Below, piece after piece: positions 43,922-52,106 of a DNA stretch of 64,000 nucleotides (its first letter is position 1; the number at the start of each line of letters is the position of its first letter). This stretch comes from Leptospira fluminis (lineage in GTDB: Bacteria; Spirochaetota; Leptospiria; Leptospirales; Leptospiraceae). Under the pieces are notes generated by a model that saw only the letters and a program-made list of their open reading frames with translations, did not search any database and was not told the DNA's origin. The stretch is from NCBI RefSeq assembly GCF_004771275.1, contig NZ_RQEV01000017.1:124001-188000 (forward strand), in the 5' to 3' direction. The position numbers were made by a program, and so were the translations under genes.

Positions 43922-44758
43922 ATGGAAAATTCGTATTCCGGAAAAATCATCGATGCCTGGGCACAGCCCGCTCTGGTCTCTATGGTCCAGAAATTACCGG
44001 AAGTATCCTATCTTTTCAAGAGGTCCGGTTCCGGAAAATACGCGCACACCAGTCTCTCACCGGAAGAAACCGTCGAGCTGATGGACCGTTCGGGAATCGA
44101 CAAGCTTTTGTTGCGTGCCTGGTGTAGACCGGGCGAATGGGTCTGCACCAATGATCAAATCTTCGAATACACGAACCGGTTTCCGGATCGATTTGTCGGC
44201 ATCGCCTCCGTGGACCTTCACAGGCCGGTACAAGCGGTAAAAGAATTAAGAAGAGCGATCAAGGATCTGAATTTTAAAGGATTATTCCTTCTACCTTGGC
44301 TTTGGGAACTTCCGCCGAATCACAAATATTATTATCCGCTTTACGTGGAATGTATCGAGCTGGGGATCCCTTTCTGCACGCAGGTAGGTCAGACAGGACC
44401 ACTCAAACCGTCCGAGCCGGGAAGACCGGTGCCTTACCTAGACGAAGTCGCATTGACTTTTCCGGAATTGGTGATCGTGGGCGGCCATATGGGATTTCCC
44501 TGGATAGACGAAATGATCGGAGTATGCATGAAGCACGAAAACGTGTACATAGACACCTCGGCGTATCTTCCCTCCCAGTATCCGAAGCAATTGCTGGATT
44601 ACATGAAGACTAGTGGCAGAAGCAAGGTGCTTTTCGGCACGAATTTTCCGCATCTGGAATTCAAGAAATGTACATCCCAGCTCGGAAATCTGGATCTTCC
44701 CGATTCTTCCCTGAAGCGTTTTCTCTTTTCAAACGCGCAGAGAGTCTTTCGTCTATAA
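43922..44758 (+). CDS. Amidohydrolase-family (Amidohydrolase_2) protein
   Basis: A 278-residue TIM-barrel protein. It resembles the amidohydrolase-2 group: EETVELMDRSGIDKLLLRAWCRPG, FVGIASVDLHRPVQAVKEL, GLFLLPWLWELPPNHKYYYPLYVECIELGIPF, IVGGHMGFPWIDEMI, VYIDTSAYLPSQYP and KVLFGTNFPH. The first strand reads IDAWAQPAL instead of the metal-binding HxH, so the usual bimetal site cannot form; a similar DAWAQ start is found in a subset of this family. The reaction is thus unknown. It has its own promoter at 43861 and is convergent to the hydrolase at 44818. Confidence 0.8.
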   Translation: MENSYSGKIIDAWAQPALVSMVQKLPEVSYLFKRSGSGKYAHTSLSPEETVELMDRSGIDKLLLRAWCRPGEWVCTNDQIFEYTNRFPDRFVGIASVDLHRPVQAVKELRRAIKDLNFKGLFLLPWLWELPPNHKYYYPLYVECIELGIPFCTQVGQTGPLKPSEPGRPVPYLDEVALTFPELVIVGGHMGFPWIDEMIGVCMKHENVYIDTSAYLPSQYPKQLLDYMKTSGRSKVLFGTNFPHLEFKKCTSQLGNLDLPDSSLKRFLFSNAQRVFRL

Positions 44759-44817
44759 CCGGACGTTCTCGGCGCTTTTAACGTTTGCTCGAGCGCTTCT
44801 TTTTAGGGGCGGCGGAC

Positions 44818-45699
44818 TTAATTTTTTTTTTGACCGGCTTTTTCAGGAACGAGAGAATCCACGAATTCCTTGATATCCTTAAGGACGTTTTCCTTTTCCG
44901 GAGAGGTTTCGTTCATGATTTCATGATATAGATTCGGATAGGTTTTAATCCGTTTGTTCTTATAGACAAGATGGTTATAAAATTCCAAACTTCCGGCGGG
45001 ATCCGCGATTCGATCCGCTAATCCATGAAGGATCAATATGGGAGTCCTCAGGATCGGCGCCTTTTTATTGGCGATCTCGCCCTGTTGGAACAACTCGTAT
45101 CCCATAGAGAAAGAGACTTTGCCGTGAACAAGAGGGTCCGCGGCGTATGCTTTGACTACCTCAGGGTCATGACTCAACAGATTGATGTCTAGATTCGCAT
45201 CCAAGGTGGTGGCAGGAGAAATTTTACGCAAGAAACCGGCGGCGGCGATTTGGATCTTCTGGAAAGCGTTCGCCGGAATTTTCAAAGCGGGGGCGGAGGC
45301 CACTACCGCATAAAGATAATCTTGGTTGATTCCTTCTAAAGCGTATCGAATGACGACCGCACCTCCCATGGAATGTCCCAAAAGTAGAATCTTATCTTTC
45401 TTTTCCCGGCGACGAACTTCCTGAACCAAATCGGCCAAATCGTCCACAAACAGCTCGAACGTATCCGCGTGCCCGCGTTTTCCGTCGGACTTACCGTGTC
45501 CTCGCATATCCAATGCGTAAAAGTTGATATCGCTGTCTTTAAAATAGTTTAATAGGTTGTTATAACGACCGCTATGTTCTCCGAATCCGTGGTTAATCAC
45601 CATTACTCGATTGGCATCCGGCTTGGTCCAGGCTTGGCAATATAGCTTAGTATTATCGCGTGAGGATTGGATATAAAATTCTTTGTGCTGATAAGCCAT
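44818..45699 (-). CDS. Monoglyceride lipase/lysophospholipase-like alpha/beta hydrolase
   Basis: A 293-residue serine hydrolase without a signal peptide. Motifs: VINHGFGEHSGRY, LDMRGHGKSDGKRGH, nucleophile GHSMGGAVVIRYAL, LHGLADRIADPAGS (Asp) and YPNLYHEIMNE (His). The HGxGEHSGRY start is characteristic of monoacylglycerol lipases and bacterial lysophospholipase PldB-like enzymes. The reading frame ends within a run of ten A residues on the coding strand (44822-44831). One base fewer would let it continue to a stop at 44778, adding a basic tail ending KKIKSAAPKKKRSSKR. Both forms may exist. Confidence 0.88.
   Translation of the reverse strand: MAYQHKEFYIQSSRDNTKLYCQAWTKPDANRVMVINHGFGEHSGRYNNLLNYFKDSDINFYALDMRGHGKSDGKRGHADTFELFVDDLADLVQEVRRREKKDKILLLGHSMGGAVVIRYALEGINQDYLYAVVASAPALKIPANAFQKIQIAAAGFLRKISPATTLDANLDINLLSHDPEVVKAYAADPLVHGKVSFSMGYELFQQGEIANKKAPILRTPILILHGLADRIADPAGSLEFYNHLVYKNKRIKTYPNLYHEIMNETSPEKENVLKDIKEFVDSLVPEKAGQKKN
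44822..44831 (-). repeat. A10 homopolymer at the 3' end of the hydrolase gene
   Basis: Ten consecutive T on the + strand (A on the coding strand). In the present length, the hydrolase stops after QKKN. A nine-A version leads into an in-frame stretch rich in Lys, Arg, Ala and Pro up to a TAA at 44778-44780. Confidence 0.9.
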
Positions 45700-45937
45700 G
45701 GAAGAAGACTCCGGGGTTGGAAAGGATTCCGATCGAAGCTATCGAAACTTTCCGAGCGGGTCAAGTCTTTATTACGTAAGGTCAGATTTGCCTCGTCGGA
45801 AGTTGATTCTTCGTATCCGAACCGTAACTAGACCCGCTTCCGGAAAGTATTCGTTGACGGTTCCCTCAGGGCATGGTACAGAATCCAGGCCGCAAAAAAA
45901 GAACCCCACGGCAAAACCCTTGATTGGAGAGATCCGG

Positions 45938-47320
45938 ATGCCCCCACCACCTTCCGAGAAAAGTAAACTTCGTTATTTTGGACTGCAAGAACTCGCGGAC
46001 CGGGGAGGAAATGCCGTCCTGGCTTTTTGGATGATTCTCGGAATGGCTTTCTTTTTATTCGCCGATCAGAATCTGATTTCTCCCAACTTACGGAACATAG
46101 CTCGATCCTTCGGAATCTCAAACCAAAAGGAAATCGACTGGAAGATGGGCGGGGAAATTCCGATTTTTTTCTTCGTACTAGGCGGTTTGGTTTCCGTGAA
46201 CATGGGGTATCTGACCCAAAGGTATTCCCGGAAAGTTTTGGTCGTCGCTACCGTGTTGTTGGGAGAAATTCCCTGCCTGCTTTCCGGCTTGGCACGTTCT
46301 TACGATGAATTTTTACTTCTAAGAACTTTGACCGGATTCGGTTTAGGCGGGAGCTTTCCTCTCCTCTTTTCGATCTTAGGGGATTATTTTACGGATAAAT
46401 CCCGTTCCACTGCCTCCGGTTATCTTTCTTTAGCGATGGGCTTGGGCGTGGGTGTAGGTCAACTCGTAGGAGGAATTTTAGGGGAAAGCGATCCGGAAAA
46501 CGGATGGAGACTCAGCTTCGTTTATATGGCTGCCCCTTCTTTTTTGTTCATGGCCGTTTACGCTTTGTTTTGCGAAGTTCCCCGGAGAGGAGGATCGGAA
46601 AAGGAATTTATGCAGACGGACACTTCCTCCGAATCGGACGTCCGTTTAACATGGCAGGATATAAAAATTCTTTTCGCCAACAAAACGAATATAGGAATCT
46701 TTCTGCAAGGAATTCCTGGCTGCGTCCCCTGGGGAGTGTTCTTCACCTTTCTGGCCGACTTCTACGAACATGATTACGGAATCCCGAAAGCGAGCGCCGC
46801 CGGGTTGGTGACGTTCGCCGCCATCGGCATCTTTGCGGGCACGTTCTTCGGCGGAGTCATCGGCCAAAAACTGTACAACAGAAATAAGAGCTCCATGCCG
46901 ATCTTCTGCGCGGTGATGGTGCTCGTCGGAACCGCTCCGAGCGTCTATCTATTGCATGCGGGACGCGAGGCTCTGAACCCTAGCTTTTTATGGATCAATG
47001 TTGCGACCGGTTTCATCATTTCCGTAACCGGCCCGAACGTACGTGCTCTAATCATGAACGTCAATCCTCCTAAAAATCGTGCAGCGATGTTTTCGCTCTA
47101 CAATCTGACGGATGATCTAGGCAAAGGCCTCGGCCCGGCGATGGCCGCGATCATTTTGGGATTCGTAGCGGATCGGAGTACCGCTTTTACGATAGCGGTT
47201 CTATTCTGGATTCCTTGTTCCCTGCTTTGGGGTATCATTCTCTCGAATTTCCGAAAGGACGAGGAAAGCGTACATAGGATCCTGACCGAAGAAACGCGAA
47301 AAAAAAGAAGGACTTCCTGA
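45938..47320 (+). CDS. MFS transporter (Spinster-like)
   Basis: About 460 residues from ATG 45938, with GGAGAG 7 bases upstream; the open frame back to 45698 overlaps the divergent hydrolase and is not used. Twelve hydrophobic segments can be followed, beginning AVLAFWMILGMAFFLFADQNLISPNL, with an MFS loop 2-3 motif (GYLTQRYSRKVLVV) and TGFGLGGSFPLLFSILGDYF. The general layout resembles the Spinster/sugar-phosphate-like branch of MFS, which moves lipids or small acids; the substrate is unknown. The mtnC-like gene starts 1 base after its stop. Confidence 0.85.
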   Translation: MPPPPSEKSKLRYFGLQELADRGGNAVLAFWMILGMAFFLFADQNLISPNLRNIARSFGISNQKEIDWKMGGEIPIFFFVLGGLVSVNMGYLTQRYSRKVLVVATVLLGEIPCLLSGLARSYDEFLLLRTLTGFGLGGSFPLLFSILGDYFTDKSRSTASGYLSLAMGLGVGVGQLVGGILGESDPENGWRLSFVYMAAPSFLFMAVYALFCEVPRRGGSEKEFMQTDTSSESDVRLTWQDIKILFANKTNIGIFLQGIPGCVPWGVFFTFLADFYEHDYGIPKASAAGLVTFAAIGIFAGTFFGGVIGQKLYNRNKSSMPIFCAVMVLVGTAPSVYLLHAGREALNPSFLWINVATGFIISVTGPNVRALIMNVNPPKNRAAMFSLYNLTDDLGKGLGPAMAAIILGFVADRSTAFTIAVLFWIPCSLLWGIILSNFRKDEESVHRILTEETRKKRRTS

Positions 47321-47321
47321 A

Positions 47322-48041
47322 GTGAAGCAAGAAACTCCGAACGTTTTTTTATTCGATATAGAAGGCACGACCACGCCTATCGAATTCGTCCACAAAGTGC
47401 TCTTTCCCTACTCCGACTCCAATTTTCTATCTTTCTTCCGGGAACAATTCCCGGAAGAAAGACGATTCGAAGAATTCAAAATCGCTTCGGAAAAGGAAAC
47501 CGAGTTCGACGGGCCGCTGGAAAAAAATCCGGAAAGTCTTTCGAGATTCTGCTCCTATCTGGTATCCAAGGATCGAAAGTTAGGAGCGTTGAAGGAGACA
47601 CAGGGAAAAATCTGGAAACGCGGCTACGAATCGGGAGAGTTAAAGAGTACCATTTTCTCCGACGTGCCTCGCTTCCTCGGCAAAATCAGGAACGCCGGAA
47701 AGTCGGCCGCCGTCTACTCCTCGGGAAGTGTGGAAGCCCAGGTGCTCATTTTTCGATATTGTGAAGCGGGAGACCTGACCCCCTACTTCCGCTCCTATTT
47801 CGATACGGAAGTGGGAGGAAAACGGGAACCCCAAAGTTATCTTGCGATCGCGGACAAGCTGGCGGTTTCCCCGGGCAAAATCGTCTTCTTTACGGACATA
47901 AAAGAGGAAGCAGAGGCGGCAATCTCCGTCGGAATCCGCCCTTTTATAATGGAAAGACCCGGCAATCTGCCCCAAGGCTCGCACCAGTTTCCGATTTTAA
48001 GGACTTTCGACGACGTTCCGCCGGATTTTATCGGAACTTAA
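47322..48041 (+). CDS. mtnC: Acireductone synthase (enolase-phosphatase E1)
   Basis: A 239-residue HAD enzyme from GTG 47322. Motifs match MtnC: VFLFDIEGTTTPIEFVHKVLFPYS (nucleophile Asp), TIFSDVPRFLGKIRNAGKSAAVYSSGS (Ser/Thr motif), YFDTEVGGKREPQSYLAIADKL (Lys) and IVFFTDIKEEAEAAISVG (acidic). It converts 2,3-diketo-5-methylthiopentyl-1-phosphate into acireductone in methionine salvage, which recycles methylthioadenosine from polyamine synthesis; a spermidine synthase gene lies 2.6 kb on. It is translationally linked to the MFS gene. No other mtn gene is in the window. Confidence 0.93.
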   Translation: MKQETPNVFLFDIEGTTTPIEFVHKVLFPYSDSNFLSFFREQFPEERRFEEFKIASEKETEFDGPLEKNPESLSRFCSYLVSKDRKLGALKETQGKIWKRGYESGELKSTIFSDVPRFLGKIRNAGKSAAVYSSGSVEAQVLIFRYCEAGDLTPYFRSYFDTEVGGKREPQSYLAIADKLAVSPGKIVFFTDIKEEAEAAISVGIRPFIMERPGNLPQGSHQFPILRTFDDVPPDFIGT

Positions 48042-48079
48042 TACTGAAGAGATCCGCGCCGCCTACCGAAATTCGTACT

Positions 48080-49366
48080 ATGACTCCGTTCCGAGCCTTT
48101 CCGATCCTCGCGTCCCTTTTTCTCGCCTTCGGAACACCCCAAGCCAAAGAAGTGATTTACGCCTTTCGCGATCCGGGAATGCCGAAAAGTTCCAAACAGG
48201 ACGACAAACCCAGAAAAGAAAAGATGATTCTGATCGGAGAAACGATGATGTTCGATAAGGTAAAACCCATCGAATACGAAGGACAGTACAAGAACCTGGA
48301 ACTCGGTTACGATATCCGCCCGGATATCGTAACGGTGAAAGTGCATTACGATCCGGGAATCCGTCCGGGACAGGTCCTGTATCTCATAGAAAAAGACTTC
48401 GATCACGAAACCTTTAAGGACGGAAATATCGTGGGGCAGATCGAAGTGAAATCGGTGTTTCAAACCGCATTCATCGGAAAGCAATTGCGAGGGATCGGCT
48501 ATCTGGGAATCGCGAAAGAAAAGGTTCTTTCCGTAGCCTATCCCTTATCGTCGGAACAAACGGGCCCCGCCTTGGTGGAACGGAAAAAAGGGGACTATCA
48601 TTACGCGAGAAACGAAGTCCCGGAAGCGATCCAAGCATACCGCAAATCGATCCGTTTGGATCCTTCCTCGCCTACCGCACATTATCGATTAGGAATACTG
48701 TATTTAAACGAATCCCCCGATCCCCAAGGTGCAGCAACCTGTTCCGGAATTTTACCCATGAGCGCCGGAGCAGAATTCGCGTCCGCTTGGAAAAAAAGAG
48801 GGAGATTCGAATCGGATCAGGACATGATCCGGTTCGCGAGGGAATACGTTTCCTTTTTGAACTGCAAATCGGAACAGTCCCCGAGCTTCCTTAAAGGGAG
48901 CGGGGTTCCTGAAGAACTTTACCGGGCGGAGGAAGTGGCTCGATCCGGATTTCAGGTTTCCCGTTCCGACTACGAACTTTTAGTGAGAAGCGCCGAAACC
49001 TTTTATAAATTTTACCTCGCCTACACACCCAAAAAAGTACAGCAAAGAACCGGATCCTCTCCGGAGGAGTCGGCTTCGCTACGGAATAAGCAGGACAAAT
49101 CCTGGGAAATCGCGGAGCGACTGTTAAAGGAAGCCCGTACGGATAACGAGACGGATTATCGGATCCACAGAATTACCGCCCTCATGAACGCAAAACGCTT
49201 TCTGGAAGTTTCGGGAGGAATTCGTTCCACCACTATTGCTCCCGAAGCCGCATTCTTTCGGAAGAAGGCCTTGAGCGCAATCCAGTCCTATAAACAATAC
49301 AAACCGAAGAACGTTCCCGGAGATCGGGATATTCTAATCATGGAAAAGGATTTAGGAGGGGACTAA
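48080..49366 (+). CDS. Hypothetical exported protein with TPR motif
   Basis: A 428-residue protein with a signal peptide (FPILASLFLAFGTPQA, then KEV). Residues about 50-170 carry a beta-rich part including VTVKVHYDPGIRPGQVLYLIEKD, which may be a flagellar-hook-type or export-related fold but is not identifiable. One clear TPR follows (GDYHYARNEVPEAIQAYRKSIRLDPSSPTAHYRLGILYLNES, about 170-210). The C-terminal 200 residues are charged helices. It is probably periplasmic. No function is assigned. It lies 38 bases behind mtnC and might be cotranscribed. Confidence 0.72.
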   Translation: MTPFRAFPILASLFLAFGTPQAKEVIYAFRDPGMPKSSKQDDKPRKEKMILIGETMMFDKVKPIEYEGQYKNLELGYDIRPDIVTVKVHYDPGIRPGQVLYLIEKDFDHETFKDGNIVGQIEVKSVFQTAFIGKQLRGIGYLGIAKEKVLSVAYPLSSEQTGPALVERKKGDYHYARNEVPEAIQAYRKSIRLDPSSPTAHYRLGILYLNESPDPQGAATCSGILPMSAGAEFASAWKKRGRFESDQDMIRFAREYVSFLNCKSEQSPSFLKGSGVPEELYRAEEVARSGFQVSRSDYELLVRSAETFYKFYLAYTPKKVQQRTGSSPEESASLRNKQDKSWEIAERLLKEARTDNETDYRIHRITALMNAKRFLEVSGGIRSTTIAPEAAFFRKKALSAIQSYKQYKPKNVPGDRDILIMEKDLGGD

Positions 49367-49370
49367 GACC

Positions 49371-49907
49371 TTAATCCTCCTCTTCGGGAAGAAGCGCTTC
49401 TATAAAATAAGCGATGAATTCCAACTTACCGGTCATGCCGGATTTTTTGTAGATGGAAAAGGATTGGTTCTCTATCGTTCGAACGCTCTTTTGCAGATTC
49501 GCCGCGATTTGCTGATTGGAAAAACCTCTTAACATCAGCTTTGCAATCTCCTCCTCGGATGGAGAAAGCCCCCAAGCATAAAATTGCAATTTGATCGAGC
49601 GCCAAAATTCCTCTCCTATCTTCTTTCCGCCGGGAAGGCTCAATCGATTTTTATAGGCGCGAAGACTTTCCTCGGCCTCCCTAATCCGTAACTTCGCCTT
49701 CTTCAGTTCCAAAAACAAACCGATAAAAGCGAGTAAACCGATCGAGGCTAACAAAATCTCGACGGATTCGGAGCGAATCGAATCCAAAGAACGAAAAGCA
49801 AGAATTCCGTGGAGAGAAAACAGCTCCGCAAAAACCCACGTAAAAAAGAGAACGATATAAACGAAAACAAAAAGGATTCTAAAATTACCGATATTTAATA
49901 CTCTCAT
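49371..49907 (-). CDS. Membrane-bound LuxR-type regulator
   Basis: About 178 residues from ATG 49907; the open frame upstream to 50261 is probably not coding because it overlaps the small gene at 49985. Two hydrophobic segments (FRILFVFVYIVLFFTWVFAEL; VEILLASIGLLAFIGLFLELK) are followed by a coiled-coil (KLRIREAEESLRAYKNRL) and a C-terminal LuxR helix-turn-helix (WGLSPSEEEIAKLMLRGFSNQQIAANLQKSVRTIENQSFSIYKKSG). The regulator is thus tethered in the inner membrane and may be controlled by dimerisation of the membrane part. It is convergent with the TPR-protein gene. Targets are unknown. Confidence 0.8.
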   Translation of the reverse strand: MRVLNIGNFRILFVFVYIVLFFTWVFAELFSLHGILAFRSLDSIRSESVEILLASIGLLAFIGLFLELKKAKLRIREAEESLRAYKNRLSLPGGKKIGEEFWRSIKLQFYAWGLSPSEEEIAKLMLRGFSNQQIAANLQKSVRTIENQSFSIYKKSGMTGKLEFIAYFIEALLPEEED

Positions 49908-49984
49908 TTCCTTCGTCGCAAATGGCGAAAATCGCCGAATCAAAATATCTTTCCGAAGAAACGTCCGGAGGACACCGGACCGAT

Positions 49985-50386
49985 TTAAGTCGATTCGAAT
50001 TGCGGAGGAGGCAAGGACAATAACGCGGAACGCAACATCGGAAAAAGAAGGAGAGAATCCCTCCTTTCCCGATGATACAGGAACGATTTGGGCGAAAAGA
50101 ATTCGAATCCGAAACTCGGAAGGGATTTGTCGTGGAACTCGCCTTTTGTTTGGACTTCGAAATAGGATCCGGTAAATAACCCTTCGTGCCCTCGGATAGT
50201 ATGCCTTGCACTCTTGAGTTGAATTGCATCTCGACCGACTATCGTATAATTTCCGTTCCAAATATCGATACTATCGATGACGGCGTCCATTCCGACGGAA
50301 TAAAGTAGAACGACGAATGTGAAAGCGCGAAGAAACCGAAATCTGTTCTTCTTTTTGCTTTCCACGCTGGAAACTGTCGATCGCAT
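49985..50386 (-). CDS. Small hypothetical membrane/exported protein
   Basis: A 133-residue reading frame directly upstream of the LuxR gene on the same strand. It starts with a basic stretch (SKKKNRFRF) and a hydrophobic segment (AFTFVVLLYSVGMDAVI), and then SIDIWNGNYTIVGRDAIQLKS, which looks like an extracytoplasmic beta segment. No family is recognised. It could be the sensor partner of the membrane LuxR protein. There is no good ribosome-binding site, so its reality is moderate. Confidence 0.5.
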   Translation of the reverse strand: MRSTVSSVESKKKNRFRFLRAFTFVVLLYSVGMDAVIDSIDIWNGNYTIVGRDAIQLKSARHTIRGHEGLFTGSYFEVQTKGEFHDKSLPSFGFEFFSPKSFLYHRERRDSLLLFPMLRSALLSLPPPQFEST

Positions 50387-50551
50387 AACGGGTTTAAAGT
50401 TTAGAAGATGCGGAATCCTTAAGTCAATTCTTAAAAGAAAATCGTTCCGACTTTTTACGACAGAGAACTTTACGATTTCCTACAAAATAAAACCTTAGTC
50501 GATTGTTCTTGTTCCTTTTCTTCAAAAATCATTCCTTTATTTCCGATTTGG

Positions 50552-50587
50552 AATGAGTAGTTACCACATTGGTGGCTTCTACTCATT
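50552..50587. promoter_or_regulatory. Dyad overlapping the -35 box of the spermidine synthase promoter
   Basis: AATGAGTAG (50552-50560) is the exact inverse of CTACTCATT (50579-50587), and inside it CCAC/GTGG is a second inverted pair around ATTG. Its right end overlaps the TTGACA box. It is a strong operator candidate. Confidence 0.55.
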
Positions 50588-50613
50588 GACATGCGTTTCG
50601 TATCCGATACAAT
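50586..50613 (+). promoter_or_regulatory. Sigma70-type promoter of spermidine synthase gene
   Basis: TTGACA (50586-50591), 16 bases, then TACAAT (50608-50613). The ATG codons at 50622 and 50625 lie 8 and 11 bases past the -10 box, about where transcription should start, so the mRNA may be leaderless. Confidence 0.7.
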
Positions 50614-50621
50614 CATTTTAT

Positions 50622-51578
50622 ATGATGATCATAAGCGACGGCAAGTGGGTTAAGGATTATTACGACGAAAACGAACTGCATTTTTACCGGAAGAGAAAAT
50701 CCATATTCAAAAAAAAGACGAAATTCCAGGAAGTCGAATTGCTGGAATTGCCTGCGATAGGCGAAGTTCTAATCATAGACGAAGAACTACAATCCGCCAA
50801 AATGGACGAGCACATCTATCATGAGACCTTAGTCCATCCCGCCATGATCTCCAACGAGAATCCGAAAAAGGTTCTGATACTCGGCGGCGGAGAAGGCGCC
50901 ACGTTACGGGAAGTCTTGAAATACCAATCCGTGGAACTGGCAGTAATGGTGGACATAGACGCCGAGTTAGTCGAGTTCTTCCATCAGAATATGCCCCACT
51001 GGCATTTGGGGGCCTTTGACGACCCCAGAACGGTACTGGCGCTGATCGACGGAAAGGAGTATCTGAAGAATACGTCTCATCTGTTCGACGTGATCATCAT
51101 CGATCTTACCTCCGGATTCACCGAAAGGATGCAGGAGGAATTCGAACCGATTTTGAATCTCTACTCGAAGGAGTTTTACGCTCTTTGCAAATCCAAACTC
51201 GCTCCGGACGGAATCGTCGCGGTCCAAGCCTTCGAACTCACTCCCTTGGATTGGTCGGAGCACGCGGTCCTTTATAGAACCCTTTCGAGCGCCTTTTCCC
51301 GGGTCACCAGTTATTCTACGTTTATACCTTCCTTTTATACGAATTGGGGATTTCTCATCGCGTCGGATCACATAGAGAATTCCGAACTGAGTCCCGAGGA
51401 AGTGGAACATAGGATTCTGGAACGGGGTTTGACGAATAAACTCAGATCCTTTAGCGGACAAAATTTCCTAGGAATGAAAAGCATGCCCAAGGATCTGCAA
51501 TCGAACCTGCGAAGACCGGGAACGGTGATAGAAGACAACAAACCGATCAAAGTGTATCCCAAAGAGGATAACCAGTAG
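50622..51578 (+). CDS. speE: Spermidine synthase
   Basis: About 318 residues from ATG 50622 (or 50625). The open frame starts at 50553, but this lies upstream of a consensus promoter. Aminopropyltransferase motifs: LHFYRKRKSIFKKKTKFQEVELLELPAIGEVLIIDEELQSAKMDEHIYHETLVHPAM (substrate loop with Gln and Asp), ILGGGEGATLREVLKY (decarboxy-SAM site), VDIDAELVEFF and VIIIDLTSGF. The canonical DxxDP motif appears as DLTSG, which occurs in longer and thermospermine-type members. It makes spermidine from putrescine and feeds MTA into methionine salvage (mtnC at 47322). Confidence 0.88.
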   Translation: MMIISDGKWVKDYYDENELHFYRKRKSIFKKKTKFQEVELLELPAIGEVLIIDEELQSAKMDEHIYHETLVHPAMISNENPKKVLILGGGEGATLREVLKYQSVELAVMVDIDAELVEFFHQNMPHWHLGAFDDPRTVLALIDGKEYLKNTSHLFDVIIIDLTSGFTERMQEEFEPILNLYSKEFYALCKSKLAPDGIVAVQAFELTPLDWSEHAVLYRTLSSAFSRVTSYSTFIPSFYTNWGFLIASDHIENSELSPEEVEHRILERGLTNKLRSFSGQNFLGMKSMPKDLQSNLRRPGTVIEDNKPIKVYPKEDNQ

Positions 51579-51709
51579 GTCCCAAGCCCTCATCATTCGG
51601 ATTTCCGGCTCTGAAACCCTCCGAAACCTTCCCTCTCCGTCGTTCCGAATAATAAAAAAGCCGTTTCCGGCGGATCGAATCCTTCCGTATGTCCGATTTT
51701 CGATTTTTT

Positions 51710-51737
51710 TATAACTTAGGTATTTACCTAAGTTATA
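51710..51737. promoter_or_regulatory. Perfect palindrome upstream of arsR-type gene
   Basis: Two 13-base arms (TATAACTTAGGTA at 51710-51722, TACCTAAGTTATA at 51725-51737) around TT. Its right arm overlaps a TATAAT (51734-51739) that is a likely -10 box. Probable operator of the ArsR-type repressor. Confidence 0.75.
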
Positions 51738-51750
51738 ATCCGTGATATAC

Positions 51751-51766
51751 TTAGGCGAATGCCTAA
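51751..51766. promoter_or_regulatory. Second palindrome covering the arsR start codon
   Basis: TTAGGC (51751-51756) and GCCTAA (51761-51766) around GAAT, spanning ATG 51759. The half-site shares CTTAGG with the larger palindrome 30 bases upstream. Confidence 0.55.
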
Positions 51767-52106
51767 CAAAAGTAAACGTCTCGATAACCTATTCCATGCG
51801 TTGTCGGATCCGACTAGGCGCTCCGTATTGGAACGTCTCAGCACGGGTCCTGCCTCGGTCGGGGAATTAGCAAGGCCCTTTAATATGGCCCTTCCTTCGC
51901 TGATGCAGCATTTGGACGTCTTGGAAAACTGCGTTTTGGTCAGATCTCGAAAAGTAGGTCGCGTACGGACGTACGAACTCGCCGGCAAATCCCTATACGC
52001 GGGAGAACGGTGGTTCGTGCGCCAGAGAACTCTATGGGAGAAACGGCTCAACCAACTTGACGGTTACTTGATGGATTTAAAGGAGAAACAGAATGACGGC
52101 ACATGA
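51759..52106 (+). CDS. ArsR-family transcriptional repressor
   Basis: A 115-residue winged-helix protein: [70 protein letters not shown]. There is no metal-binding CxC motif, which groups it with the ArsR regulators that pair with SRPBCC-domain genes rather than with metal sensors. The SRPBCC gene overlaps its 3' end by 14 bases. Two palindromes cover its promoter and its start codon, so it is most likely autoregulated. Confidence 0.92.
   Translation: MPNKSKRLDNLFHALSDPTRRSVLERLSTGPASVGELARPFNMALPSLMQHLDVLENCVLVRSRKVGRVRTYELAGKSLYAGERWFVRQRTLWEKRLNQLDGYLMDLKEKQNDGT

Noticed and set aside
50553..50621. Upstream start of spermidine synthase at ATG 50553
   Set aside because: This stretch lies upstream of and within a consensus promoter and a dyad, and homologous proteins start near 50622.
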